Below are positions 36,492-45,386 of a stretch of 64,000 nucleotides of DNA, piece by piece. The position numbers and the translations under genes are program-made. Numbering within the stretch: the stretch's first letter is position 1; the number at the start of each line of letters is the position of its first letter. Origin of the DNA: an uncultured Kiritimatiellota bacterium (GTDB taxonomy: Bacteria; Verrucomicrobiota; Kiritimatiellia; RFP12; UBA1067); the NCBI GenBank assembly GCA_934621385.1, contig CAKTUI010000007.1, positions 1-64,000 on the forward strand, read 5' to 3'. Under the pieces are notes generated by a model that was not told the DNA's origin, made no database searches, and saw only the letters and a program-made list of their open reading frames with translations.

Positions 36492-39400
36492 CTACTTCAC
36501 CTTCACGCGTCGGACGCTCAGCGTCCGACTGCTCCGCGAGGTCGCCAGACGATTCCAATCCTTCAGCAACTGGAAGTAGGTTGCATCCAGCATGTCCGCC
36601 TTGCGTCGATTGACCGTCCGACGAACCGTGACGACAAGCCTCCCCGACATGTCCAGTTCAGTTCTAACCGTACACGCACACCAAGTTGACGCGTTCAACG
36701 GATTCCTAAAGCAGAATTCATCCGGCAGGTGCTCGACTTCGGTGTAGCCCTCCGGGAAGATAACTCGAACTTCCGTCTCGGACGCGTCGGTCGCCGGAAT
36801 GCCAAGCGGAGACTCGCGCACCGAACCCGTCAGTGGGAAGAGTGCTTCTGCGAGCGAATGAATCGAGAGTGAAATCGTATCGCCCTCCACCGTTGCGTAG
36901 TTCGGCACGAAGCAGGAGAATGTCAGCTCCGCCGGGTAACTCTTCACATCCGTCTCAAGTTCGCTCGTCGCCGAAGCCGCCATTGAAATGGAGCCAACGA
37001 GGGACTGATAATCACGCTCTCTGTCCTCCGGCAGTATTTCCGAATACTTACGGCGGAAGGCGGCGACACCCGGACCCCACAGGCGCGTCCGTGAATCGAT
37101 GTCGACAGCACCATTCTCCCGAACCTGCACATCCAACTGGGTGACCTCACGCGGCACATAGTCCGACTGAGTCGGCTTCACCACGCCAAATGTACCCGTC
37201 TCAGGGTCGAAGTAATCACAGTCTGCAAAGGCCGTCGCCCCATAGACGGAGTAACGCCCTTCCGTTCCGACGAACGTCTCGCGACACTCGCCACCGAAGC
37301 CGAGAAAGCCTCCCACACGCTCCCGTACGCGGCACAAGGCAAAGGCAAAGGCCCTGACATTCGGCTTCTCATACTTGTCGCGCCGACGAATCGCCTCCGA
37401 ATCATTGGCATTGTCGGCCGCAAAGACGATGTCCGCCTCATACCCCGCGCCCCGCAGGAGAGCGCAAAGCGTCCGAACATAGTCAAGCCGCGTCGCATAC
37501 CGTTCCTTCAATACGATTTCTGGCGCGGTCAACTGACAGTCGATTGGCAGTTCATAAAGCGACGGCCCGACAATCCGAACATTAGTCTGCATCCATGTGC
37601 AGATTTCGGCAATCGACAGGGACGAGAAATTCGGCAGGTCATCGCTCCCGTTGATGGGGCCGACATCGACCGCCGAACGCAACCGCCGCGCCGCCGCGTC
37701 AAAGTCGTCATACGAGACGACCTCGTAGTCGCGCCAACATTCATCCCCGGGCTGCATCGGCTCAACTGCTAGTCGCGGCGGTTTCACCTCTTCGCGCCGC
37801 CAGCCGTCCACCCGAACGACGCGACGATCGGTCGGATTGTAGGAGTCGAAGAAGTAGCCCGCATAGAACGGCGTGGGGGCATTCGTTACCGTAATGACCG
37901 ACTTGATGGAAATGACACTACCAATCTCAACGGACGGCAGATTCACAACCAGCAACTTGCCCGCCGGATAACGCGGTGCCGAACTCGCCCAACCACAGTC
38001 CAGGATGTTCATCTCGCTCGGCTTGAGCGCATAAACTCGCCCATTTCGATTGGAGACGGTCGCGGAGAGAATCTCCGTTTTCTTCCATGTCGGATTGTAC
38101 GAAAAGGTCCGCTCGGCGAGACGTTTCCTTCCCTGATAGGTCAACACTTGCTGAACAATCTCATTCGTCACGACCCACGACCGGTCGGACAGGATGTCCG
38201 TCTCACTTGAATCGAGAATCGTGTGGACATCGGCCCCTCGCGTCGCATCGGCGAAGAAGACAGGCTTCTGCCGTTCAGCGACCTCAATCGCCTTCATTCG
38301 CTCACGAAGCTCCTGATAGTCGTTCGGCGCAAATTCCACCGCATTCAGCGAAAGAACGCGATTAACCCGCAGCGTCCCATTCGAAAGCGAAAACGTCCGA
38401 CGATAGCCGAGCCCCCCGGCGAGATTTCGATCGTCCGGCAATTCCTTCACCTCACCCAGTGCATCTCCCAGGTCAATGGACAGCGTCTCCTTTGTCCGTG
38501 CGGTCGAATCAAGGACGAGCGGATACTTGCGCTCCTCCAAAAGCGTGTTGCCGTCCAGCAGGCGAAGGACGAGACCAAGCGAACTCGACACCATCGGGAC
38601 ATTCAGACGATTCTCCGTCCGGCCCTTCAGAACCATACCAGGCAGTTTCGACAGGAGCGTGACCTTCATGGGAACATCGGTATCACGGAGGTCGCGTGGC
38701 TCAATCTCGCACTTGACGAGTTCCGCACCGGGAGCGACGACCTGCACCACCCGCTCGAAGAAAACAGTGCGCAATTCGGGTGTGCGGCGAACGAGTGCCC
38801 CTCGATAGGCAGTGTCGTTGATTCCCGTAAAGTCAATCGTATTCTCCAGCACCATTGAACCATCCTTCGCCAGTCGTGCCGTTGAAACAATGTCGACCGA
38901 ATTTTTCTCCGGCGGCGGAACTGGAGACGTGCGCAGACCATCCCCATCCGGACGCGCCACCAGATAACTACGCGAGCAGAGATAGGCGGGGAAAAGGTCC
39001 TTCGTGTTTTCATTCGTCGGATCCATCAGCAGATAGGAACGCTCGCCGTTCTCGTCCCGCTCATCCTGTTCAACGGCGACAATCGCATGGTTGAAGTAGG
39101 GCTGCGGGACATCCGGATCCATCTTCGCCCCAACATTAATGAGGACTGGAAAGGCCCTAAAGCCGGCGATTCGCAGCATGGCAACCAAAAGACCCGCCTT
39201 GTCGCGGCAGACTCCATAACGATTGTCGAATGTAATGTTGACATCGTGCGGCGCATAACCAGGCGAATCGTCCTCCATCGTCAGCCCCATGTAGCGGACT
39301 TCCTGCGAAACGAACTTGAAGAGTGCGCGGACATCCCGTCCGATTTCGTTCACCTTGTTCGTCATCGCCGCCGTCGTGCAGGCGAGGCGGGGTTCGCAAA

Positions 39401-40163
39401 GCTGCCAATACCACCGAGAGATCTCGCGCCAATCTGCCGCCGTCGACAACCGCACGTTCTGTACCTGTGTCCAGGTCGGCGGCATGTCGGGTTCGGGGAA
39501 GATGCGCGGCGAATTGGTCGCCGTATAGGTATAAAGCATCGAACCATCGGGCAATTTGCGCTCAGTTGACACGACATTGCCAAGCGGATGCCGAATGGCC
39601 CGTGAACGGATGGGCCGTTCGGCCGGGGCCTTGACCTCATAGACACTCCGCAAAATCGGGTACGTCCACTCCATGACCGTTGCATCGCTCCACTGGTCCT
39701 GAATGCGGCTCTTCACCACCGCCCGACGCATCTTGAGGTGGACGACTTCCCCGACCTGAAGACCTGGAATTGTGCAAGTGACCTTGCGGTCGAGAGGATC
39801 GACGATATTCTCGCGCATGGACGAGTTGTCAGTCGACTCCCGCATCGTCGCGGCGAAATCAATTGCCCGTTCAACGCCATTCGTCCCAATGACGCCAAGC
39901 GAAAGAATCTCCGCCTTGCCATACCGAGCGTTATAGTCAAACGAGATGACGCGCTCCTCCCGCTGGCCGCGCTCAGTGAGAACCTTGGTACGAGACTCCA
40001 CAATCGTCTCGTATGTGCCGTCCGGGCGGTAGGCAACCGATTCGTGCTCATCCAAGATGACGGCATCTGCATCCGGGAAGCGCGCTCGCGTCACCTCCTC
40101 CGCACACAAGGCCCCAAGCGACAGCCCGAGACAAACGACAAGCCAAGTTTTCAAGGCGTTCAT
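36492..40163 (-). CDS. DUF3857/transglutaminase-like protein, duplicated architecture
   Basis: A 1223-residue exported protein with signal peptide MNALKTWLVVCLGLSLGALC. The first half is a DUF3857 domain and a transglutaminase-like cysteine-protease fold with complete triad: Cys in NRYGVCRDKAGLLVAML, His in PYFNHAIVAVE, Asp in LLMDPTNE. The second half repeats the plan: a second DUF3857-like region (WVVTNEIVQQVLTYQGRKRLAERTFSYN) and a second transglutaminase-like region where the Cys motif is replaced (ERYATRLDYVRTLCALLRGAG), so this copy is probably inactive. ATG 40163 is chosen for its signal peptide and the GGGAGA upstream. It follows the amidohydrolase by 17 bases. The function is unknown; the family is found in cell-envelope and sugar-utilisation contexts. 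Confidence 0.82.
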   Translation of the reverse strand: MNALKTWLVVCLGLSLGALCAEEVTRARFPDADAVILDEHESVAYRPDGTYETIVESRTKVLTERGQREERVISFDYNARYGKAEILSLGVIGTNGVERAIDFAATMRESTDNSSMRENIVDPLDRKVTCTIPGLQVGEVVHLKMRRAVVKSRIQDQWSDATVMEWTYPILRSVYEVKAPAERPIRSRAIRHPLGNVVSTERKLPDGSMLYTYTATNSPRIFPEPDMPPTWTQVQNVRLSTAADWREISRWYWQLCEPRLACTTAAMTNKVNEIGRDVRALFKFVSQEVRYMGLTMEDDSPGYAPHDVNITFDNRYGVCRDKAGLLVAMLRIAGFRAFPVLINVGAKMDPDVPQPYFNHAIVAVEQDERDENGERSYLLMDPTNENTKDLFPAYLCSRSYLVARPDGDGLRTSPVPPPEKNSVDIVSTARLAKDGSMVLENTIDFTGINDTAYRGALVRRTPELRTVFFERVVQVVAPGAELVKCEIEPRDLRDTDVPMKVTLLSKLPGMVLKGRTENRLNVPMVSSSLGLVLRLLDGNTLLEERKYPLVLDSTARTKETLSIDLGDALGEVKELPDDRNLAGGLGYRRTFSLSNGTLRVNRVLSLNAVEFAPNDYQELRERMKAIEVAERQKPVFFADATRGADVHTILDSSETDILSDRSWVVTNEIVQQVLTYQGRKRLAERTFSYNPTWKKTEILSATVSNRNGRVYALKPSEMNILDCGWASSAPRYPAGKLLVVNLPSVEIGSVISIKSVITVTNAPTPFYAGYFFDSYNPTDRRVVRVDGWRREEVKPPRLAVEPMQPGDECWRDYEVVSYDDFDAAARRLRSAVDVGPINGSDDLPNFSSLSIAEICTWMQTNVRIVGPSLYELPIDCQLTAPEIVLKERYATRLDYVRTLCALLRGAGYEADIVFAADNANDSEAIRRRDKYEKPNVRAFAFALCRVRERVGGFLGFGGECRETFVGTEGRYSVYGATAFADCDYFDPETGTFGVVKPTQSDYVPREVTQLDVQVRENGAVDIDSRTRLWGPGVAAFRRKYSEILPEDRERDYQSLVGSISMAASATSELETDVKSYPAELTFSCFVPNYATVEGDTISLSIHSLAEALFPLTGSVRESPLGIPATDASETEVRVIFPEGYTEVEHLPDEFCFRNPLNASTWCACTVRTELDMSGRLVVTVRRTVNRRKADMLDATYFQLLKDWNRLATSRSSRTLSVRRVKVK
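36509..36529. terminator. Hairpin between dinB and the DUF3857 gene
   Basis: GTCGGACGCT-C-AGCGTCCGAC is a perfect inverted repeat inside the last codons of the minus-strand gene and just after the dinB stop. It shares the GACGCT/AGCGTC core with the gltD-comEC hairpin. No T tract is present. Confidence 0.45.
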
Positions 40164-40180
40164 AAGCAATCTCCCTACCA

Positions 40181-41005
40181 TCAATCAAGTTTCAGCAACC
40201 GCAGGGCATTCTTCGCAAAAAGCGACTCCCAGTCTCCCGACACGCGGATGGACTTCACCCAGGATACGGCTTCCGCGTAATTCACCCAGGGAAAGTCCGT
40301 GGCGAAGAGAATCCGTTCGGTCGGCCACCCACGCAAGAGACGAATCTGCTCATCCCGATGCCAGTCCCGGTGCAGGGCGGACGTATCGATGTAGCAGCCG
40401 AGTTCCAACAAGTCGTCCGTCGCATGGGCCGGATACCCTGCACATCCGCCCAAATGCGCCGCGACAAATGTCAGCCCGGGGACATTGCGCAAGAGCGTCG
40501 CGATTTCGGACGGTCCGCAGGCATCCGTGCGGTCGGCATAGCCAAGGTCGTGCCCCGCATGACATTCGACGACCAATCCGAGGTCGGCAATTGTACGGAA
40601 CATCGGCCACACGGACGGATCAGCCAGCGAGAAGTTCTGGTAATAGGGATGGAACTTGATGCCGCGAATGCCGGCGGCGGAGATGGCCCGCAGATGGGGA
40701 ATGAGTTCTGGATCCTGCGGATGAACGGAGGCGAAGGGAATAATCCGCCGCTGGGCGCGTTCACCCAGCTCGCCACTCAGAATCTGCTCGGCCGTTCGGA
40801 GAATGACATTGAATTGCGGCGGCTTCGTGGCAATCGGGCACATGACAGCCCGATCGACACCAGCCAACTCCATGTTGTCCAGCTGATTCTCAAGCGTACC
40901 ATCCCCCACGGGCCAAAGGACGCCTTCCGTCGCCCGGGACATCTGGGCAATGGCCCGTGCCGCCACGATTCTCGGAAAATTATGCGAATGAAAGTCTATT
41001 ATCAT
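40181..41005 (-). CDS. Metal-dependent amidohydrolase (amidohydrolase_2 type)
   Basis: A 274-residue TIM-barrel hydrolase. Metal ligands are suggested by the N-terminal IIDFHSHNFP, the central IRGIKFHPYYQ and LVVECHAGHD, FVAAHLGG, and the C-terminal LFATDFPWVN Asp. The pattern fits the COG2159-like decarboxylase/hydrolase group; substrate unknown. The start at 41005 begins the conserved first beta-strand, whereas the open frame 15 codons upstream lies in the promoter. A TATAAT is at 41049-41054. The DUF3857 gene follows, probably cotranscribed. Confidence 0.8.
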   Translation of the reverse strand: MIIDFHSHNFPRIVAARAIAQMSRATEGVLWPVGDGTLENQLDNMELAGVDRAVMCPIATKPPQFNVILRTAEQILSGELGERAQRRIIPFASVHPQDPELIPHLRAISAAGIRGIKFHPYYQNFSLADPSVWPMFRTIADLGLVVECHAGHDLGYADRTDACGPSEIATLLRNVPGLTFVAAHLGGCAGYPAHATDDLLELGCYIDTSALHRDWHRDEQIRLLRGWPTERILFATDFPWVNYAEAVSWVKSIRVSGDWESLFAKNALRLLKLD

Positions 41006-41048
41006 AGTTTTGCGGCTGCCGGCATACTTGGGATGCCGATAGCCGCTC

Positions 41049-41057
41049 ATTATACCA
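41049..41057 (-). promoter_or_regulatory. Extended -10 of the amidohydrolase gene
   Basis: Minus strand AGATGGTATAATG, followed by about 43 bases of leader to the ATG at 41005. Confidence 0.5.
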
Positions 41058-41114
41058 TCTTTTCCGTCTGTGCGCAGGCGACACGACGCAGCAAGATGGC
41101 AAGCCGCCCCTTCA

Positions 41115-42260
41115 TTAGATGAGGGAGAGATAAAGTTTCTCGATGTCCTTCACCGTGCAGTCACGCGGATTGCCCGGACGACACGCATCAGCGTAAGCCG
41201 ATTCGGCGAGGAACTTGACATCCTCCTTCTTGAGAACGCTCTTCAGGTTCGTCGGGATGCCAACATCCTTCGAGAGTTTCTCAACCGCCGCAATAGCGGC
41301 CTTCCGCGCCTCGGGAAGGGTCATCTTCTCAACGCCCTTGACCCCCATTGCCATCGCAATGGCACGATACTTGCCACCCGTCTTCGGTGCATTGAACTTC
41401 ATTGCCGTCGGCAGAAGAATGGCGCACGCCTTTCCATGGGGCATATCATAGAGTGCCGAAAGCCCATGTGCCATCGAATGGTCGATGCCAAGCCCGACAT
41501 TCGAAAAACCCATCCCGGCGACATACTGTCCAAGTGCCATACCCTCACGCCCGGACGGCTTATTGGCGACGGCATCACGCAAATGAAGCGAGATGAGTCG
41601 AATGGCCTCAAGATGCATGAAGTCCGTCATCGGGCAGGCGGCCTTCGTAATGTAGCCTTCAATCGCATGGGTCAACGCGTCCATACCCGTAAAGGCGGTC
41701 AGGCCTTTCGGCATCGATGCCATCATTTCGGGATCGACAAAGGCGACGACGGGAATGTCGTGCGGGTCGACGCAAACGAACTTGCGGTGCTTCTCGACAT
41801 CCGTAATGACATAGTTGATGGTCACTTCCGCCGCCGTGCCGGCTGTCGTCGGGACTGCGAGAATTGGCTTGGACGGCTTGGTCGTCGCCGCACACCCCTC
41901 AAGCGAACGAACGTCGGCGAACTTCGGATTGGCCATGATGATGCCGACGGCCTTCGCCGTATCCATCGAACTACCGCCGCCAATAGCGATAATGGCATCC
42001 GCCTTCGCCTTCCGAAACGCCTTCACGCCATCCTTCACATTCTGAATGGTCGGATTCGGCTTGATTTCGGAATAGACGGCATAGGCTACCTTCGCCTTGT
42101 CAAGAAGATTCGTCACCTTCTTCGTCACGCCGAACTTGACGAGATCAGGATCCGAGAAGACAATCGGCTTCTTCAGTCCCCGTGCGGCGAGTTCGGCGAC
42201 AATCGCCGAAATGGCGCCGGCCCCATGGTAGGAGGTTTCATTCAGGATGATGCGGTTCAT
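41115..42260 (-). CDS. fucO: Lactaldehyde reductase (iron-dependent alcohol dehydrogenase)
   Basis: A 381-residue group III alcohol dehydrogenase very like E. coli FucO: MNRIILNET at the N-terminus, cofactor loop IAIGGGSSMDTAKA, PTTAGTAAEVTINYVI, and the metal ligands in TGMDALTHAIEGY and GIDHSMAHGLSALYDMPHG. FucO reduces L-lactaldehyde to 1,2-propanediol during anaerobic fucose or rhamnose use. It lies 26 bases after pgpA in the same direction. No fucose or rhamnose isomerase, kinase or aldolase is in the window, so the deoxysugar link rests on family similarity. Confidence 0.92.
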   Translation of the reverse strand: MNRIILNETSYHGAGAISAIVAELAARGLKKPIVFSDPDLVKFGVTKKVTNLLDKAKVAYAVYSEIKPNPTIQNVKDGVKAFRKAKADAIIAIGGGSSMDTAKAVGIIMANPKFADVRSLEGCAATTKPSKPILAVPTTAGTAAEVTINYVITDVEKHRKFVCVDPHDIPVVAFVDPEMMASMPKGLTAFTGMDALTHAIEGYITKAACPMTDFMHLEAIRLISLHLRDAVANKPSGREGMALGQYVAGMGFSNVGLGIDHSMAHGLSALYDMPHGKACAILLPTAMKFNAPKTGGKYRAIAMAMGVKGVEKMTLPEARKAAIAAVEKLSKDVGIPTNLKSVLKKEDVKFLAESAYADACRPGNPRDCTVKDIEKLYLSLI

Positions 42261-42286
42261 GCGTACTTACCCTTTCGTTGAGTTGA

Positions 42287-42754
42287 TTAGAAAACAAGCC
42301 AGACAATCAGCCAGTTGATCGCAAGCGAATAGAGGTTCGCCAAGAAATCGTCCACAACTATGCCGCGCCCACCGGGAATGGACTGCAACTGCCGCGCCGG
42401 CGGCGGCTTGATGATGTCAATCGCACGGACGACAGCGAAGAACACCAGCATGGACCACCACGGCAGGTCAAGAATCGGAATGCCCACAAAAGAAATTGGA
42501 TAAAGCATCCACTCATCCGCCGTAATGCGCCCGTCATCCTTGATACCAAGCGTCCGCTCCGCAAGGTCACAGATGGGAATCGCCGCCAAAGTTAGGAGAA
42601 GGCACAGAGGAATCTGCGCCCATGGCGGCAAGAAGGCAAGGGCGTATGCCAGCGCTACGCCCGGCAGACTTCCAAATGTCCCCGGCGCAAAAGGCGCAAC
42701 AAGTCCAAGCCCGAACCCCGAGGCAACGAACAAATTCAACTTCTCAAGTTTCAT
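42287..42754 (-). CDS. pgpA: Phosphatidylglycerophosphatase A
   Basis: A 155-residue membrane phosphatase that makes phosphatidylglycerol from its phosphate. Typical motifs: APFAPGTFGSLPG, the acidic DDGRITADEW, RAIDIIKPPPARQL and GGRGIVVDDFLAN. Four hydrophobic segments fit the inner membrane. The TATAAT of its promoter ends eight bases before the ATG, with TTGCAC at a plausible -35, so the message should be essentially leaderless. fucO follows 26 bases downstream. Confidence 0.93.
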   Translation of the reverse strand: MKLEKLNLFVASGFGLGLVAPFAPGTFGSLPGVALAYALAFLPPWAQIPLCLLLTLAAIPICDLAERTLGIKDDGRITADEWMLYPISFVGIPILDLPWWSMLVFFAVVRAIDIIKPPPARQLQSIPGGRGIVVDDFLANLYSLAINWLIVWLVF

Positions 42755-42762
42755 TTGACTGC

Positions 42763-42771
42763 ATTATACTA
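42763..42771 (-). promoter_or_regulatory. Promoter of pgpA
   Basis: Minus strand TGTAGTATAAT, eight bases before the ATG; TTGCAC lies 18 bases upstream of the -10. Confidence 0.55.
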
Positions 42772-42807
42772 CATTCTCGTCCCTTCGTGCAAGCGTGAAT
42801 GAAAGCG

Positions 42808-42835
42808 AAAGGCCCGGTTTTTCAACCGGGCCTTT
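42808..42835 (-). terminator. Intrinsic terminator after the ribosomal micro-gene
   Basis: Read on the minus strand, AAAGGCCCGGTT-GAAA-AACCGGGCCTTT is a perfect 12-bp stem with a GNRA-type GAAA loop, starting three bases after the stop codon at 42839. The downstream T content is modest. Confidence 0.8.
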
Positions 42836-42838
42836 GCC

Positions 42839-42928
42839 TTACTTATTCTTATGACGCATGGCTTTCATGCGCTTGTCGTATTTATGCTTCGACATTTTTT
42901 TCCGGCGTTTCTTCTTGATGGAACCCAT
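42839..42928 (-). CDS. AURKAIP1/COX24-domain ribosomal micro-protein
   Basis: A 29-residue, extremely basic peptide: MGSIKKKRRKKMSKHKYDK at the start and RMKAMRHKNK at the end. This matches the short AURKAIP1/COX24-type proteins, bacterial relatives of a mitochondrial small-subunit ribosomal protein, which begin MGS(I/V)xKKRRK. A strong AAGGAG lies seven bases before the ATG, and a perfect terminator follows, so the gene is real despite its size. hisG lies 39 bases upstream in the same direction. The ribosomal role is from family knowledge. Confidence 0.85.
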   Translation of the reverse strand: MGSIKKKRRKKMSKHKYDKRMKAMRHKNK

Positions 42929-42967
42929 TGTTTTCTCCTTTTCTTGTAGAGACCTGTTAGTGATGAA

Positions 42968-43837
42968 TTAGAAAATAATCTTGTTGAGCGGCAATTCGAT
43001 GATACCCGTCGCCCCGTTCTTGGTCAGTTCGGGGATGAGATCGCGAACCTGCTTCTCCTCAACAACCGACTCGACGGCGCACCAGTTGGGGTCGTTGAGC
43101 TTGTTGACGGTCGGCGCATGGAGCGCCGGGAGAACCTTGACGACCTTGTCGAGCGTCTTCGTCGGCGCATTGCACTTGAGCAACACGCGGCGCTGAGCCT
43201 CAAGCGCACCCGTCAGGAGCATCTTGAGCTGCTCAAGCTTGGCGCGTTTCGCACGGTTCTTCCAGCTCGCCTTGTTCGCAATGAACCGCGTCGTCGACGT
43301 CAAAATCGTGTCAACGATGCGCAGGTTGTTCGCACGAAGCGATGACCCGGTCTCCGTCAGATCGACAATCGCATCCACCAGTTCCGGAGCCTTGACCTCG
43401 GTCGCACCCCAGCTGAACTCAACATCGGCCTTCACGCCATGCTTCTTGAGGTAGCGCTTGACGAGACCCATCGCCTCAGTCGAGATGCGCTTGCCCTGCA
43501 AATCCTTGACGGACTTGATCTTCGAGTCGTTCGGCACGGCCAGCACCCAACGGACGGGATTTGACGTCGCCTTCGAATAGTTCAACTCGCAGATTTCCTG
43601 CACATCACTGCCATTTTCGTAGACCCAGTCATAGCCGCAGATGCCCGCGTCAAGGAGACCGAGCTCGACATAGCGACTCATCTCCTGCGGACGGAGCAAG
43701 CGGCACTTGATCTCGTCGTCGTCAATGGTGGGAATATAACTACGGCTTGAGCAGGAAACATTGAAGCCCGCCCTCTTGAAGAGGGCGAACGTCGATTCCT
43801 GCAAGCTACCTTTCGGAAGTCCTAAGACAATTGCCAT
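42968..43837 (-). CDS. hisG: ATP phosphoribosyltransferase, long form
   Basis: A 289-residue enzyme for the first step of histidine synthesis, joining ATP and PRPP. N-terminal LGLPKGSLQE, the GLLDAGICGYDW segment, the PRPP loop region ELVDAIVDLTETGSSLRAN, and the C-terminal regulatory domain (VVKVLPALHAPTVNKL ... NGATGIIELPLNKII) identify the long, histidine-feedback-inhibited form that needs no HisZ. It is isolated from other his genes. A -10 TATGATATAAT at 43870-43878 gives a leader of about 26 bases. Confidence 0.95.
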   Translation of the reverse strand: MAIVLGLPKGSLQESTFALFKRAGFNVSCSSRSYIPTIDDDEIKCRLLRPQEMSRYVELGLLDAGICGYDWVYENGSDVQEICELNYSKATSNPVRWVLAVPNDSKIKSVKDLQGKRISTEAMGLVKRYLKKHGVKADVEFSWGATEVKAPELVDAIVDLTETGSSLRANNLRIVDTILTSTTRFIANKASWKNRAKRAKLEQLKMLLTGALEAQRRVLLKCNAPTKTLDKVVKVLPALHAPTVNKLNDPNWCAVESVVEEKQVRDLIPELTKNGATGIIELPLNKIIF

Positions 43838-43869
43838 CGTTTCGCTTTCGTTCGTGAAAATTGCGGCGA

Positions 43870-43878
43870 ATTATATCA
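43870..43878 (-). promoter_or_regulatory. Extended -10 of hisG
   Basis: Minus strand ATATGATATAATTC, about 32 bases before the hisG ATG. Confidence 0.5.
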
Positions 43879-43920
43879 TATTTCGTGCGACTTTGTCCAA
43901 TCCGACGCGGCACAGAATCA

Positions 43921-43944
43921 GCGAGGCCGTCCCGACAGCCTCGC
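43921..43944 (-). terminator. Hairpin downstream of uxaC
   Basis: GCGAGGC and GCCTCGC form a 7-bp stem with a 10-base loop about 30 bases after the uxaC stop, at the end of the hexuronate operon. No clear T tract. Confidence 0.4.
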
Positions 43945-43973
43945 TTGCCCCGCTTGGAATGGACAAAAAGCCC

Positions 43974-45386
43974 TCACTTTTCGCCAAAGAAGTAGCGGTT
44001 TGCGTTGTTGTAGCTGATATCCTCAACAATCCTGCCCAGCCACTTCACATCGTTCGGCAACTCACCGCGCTCAACCTCCGCACCAAGCTTCTGGCAGAGG
44101 ATTCGGCGGAAGTACTCGTGACGCGTATAACTCAGGAAGGAACGGGAATCCGTCAGCATTCCAACGAAGTTGCCCAGGCACCCAAGCGCGGCAAGTGCCT
44201 CCAACTGGCGACGCATGCCGTCCTTCTGATCGAGGAACCACCAGGCGGCCCCCAGCTGGATGCGCCCGCGTTCGGGCCCCCGCTGGAAACTGCCCATCAG
44301 TGTCGCCAGCATCTCCGTATCCTTTGGATTGAGAGAGTAGAGAATCATGCGCGGCACACCGCAGGTCTGCTCCAGACGATCCAAAAGCCGTGCAAGCGGC
44401 TCGTTCAGGTTCCACTCGCCAATGCAGTCAAACCCCGTGTCCGGACCAAGCGCGGCGAGCATCTTTGAGTTGGGATTGCGCAGGCAGTTGATATGCAACT
44501 GGGTTGTCCACCCCGCCTCGGCATCCGCCTTCAGTCCTTCGTAAATCCACGCACTCTTGAATTTCGCCTCCTCCTCGGGCGTGACCGAACCGCCCTGACG
44601 AGCCTTCTTGAAGATGCGCCTGATTTCGCCCTCCGTGTAGGGGACGAAAAAGAGTTCCGAAACACCGTAGTCGGAAATCACGCACCCACACTCGGCGAAG
44701 AAGACGTGACGCTTCGCAAGGGCGGAGAGGAAGTCGTCCCACGTCTTGACGGTCTCGCCCGCCGCTGCCGCGAGCCGATCCACCCACGCGTTCCATGCGG
44801 ATGCATCCTCAATCTTTGACGCCTTGTCCGAACGCCATGCCGGCAGCACACGCGTACCAAAAGGATCGGACGCAATCTGACGATGGTATTCAAGCGTGTC
44901 GACCGGATCGTCCGTCGTCGCAACGACGGCGACATTGGACTTCTTCATCAGTCCTCGCGCCGAGAATCCTTTCGTCGCCAACTTGCGATTGCAGGCCTTC
45001 CAGATGCGTGGGGCACTTGCCGAACAGAGCCGTTCCGTCACGCCAAAGTAACGGGCGAGCTCAAGGTGCGACCAGTCGAAGAGTGGATTACCCACGAGAC
45101 GCTCCATCGTTTCCGCAAACGCGGCGAACTTGTCGTAGGCGGGGGCGTTCCCCGTGATGAGGCTCTCGTCCACGCCATTCGACCGCATCTGCCGCCACTT
45201 GTAGTGGTCACCGCCCAGCCAAACCTCGGCAATGTTTTCCCACCGCTTGTCTTCCGCAATCTCCTTCGGCGGCAAATGGCAGTGGTAGTCGATGATGGGC
45301 TTCTTCTCCGCATAACCGTGGTACAGCTCACGAGCCGTCCGCGTCGTCAGCAGGAAGTCATCGTTGATAAAAGGTTTCTTGCTCAT
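43974..45386 (-). CDS. uxaC: Glucuronate (uronate) isomerase
   Basis: A 470-residue isomerase converting D-glucuronate to fructuronate and galacturonate to tagaturonate. Family blocks: KPFINDDFLLTT at the N-terminus, PIIDYHCHLPPKEIAED with metal-binding His residues, VVATTDDPVDTLEYH, and the C-terminal SYTRHEYFRRILCQKLG. Its ATG overlaps the uxuA stop as ATGA, so it is the last gene of the kdgK-transporter-uxuA-uxaC operon. Confidence 0.96.
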   Translation of the reverse strand: MSKKPFINDDFLLTTRTARELYHGYAEKKPIIDYHCHLPPKEIAEDKRWENIAEVWLGGDHYKWRQMRSNGVDESLITGNAPAYDKFAAFAETMERLVGNPLFDWSHLELARYFGVTERLCSASAPRIWKACNRKLATKGFSARGLMKKSNVAVVATTDDPVDTLEYHRQIASDPFGTRVLPAWRSDKASKIEDASAWNAWVDRLAAAAGETVKTWDDFLSALAKRHVFFAECGCVISDYGVSELFFVPYTEGEIRRIFKKARQGGSVTPEEEAKFKSAWIYEGLKADAEAGWTTQLHINCLRNPNSKMLAALGPDTGFDCIGEWNLNEPLARLLDRLEQTCGVPRMILYSLNPKDTEMLATLMGSFQRGPERGRIQLGAAWWFLDQKDGMRRQLEALAALGCLGNFVGMLTDSRSFLSYTRHEYFRRILCQKLGAEVERGELPNDVKWLGRIVEDISYNNANRYFFGEK

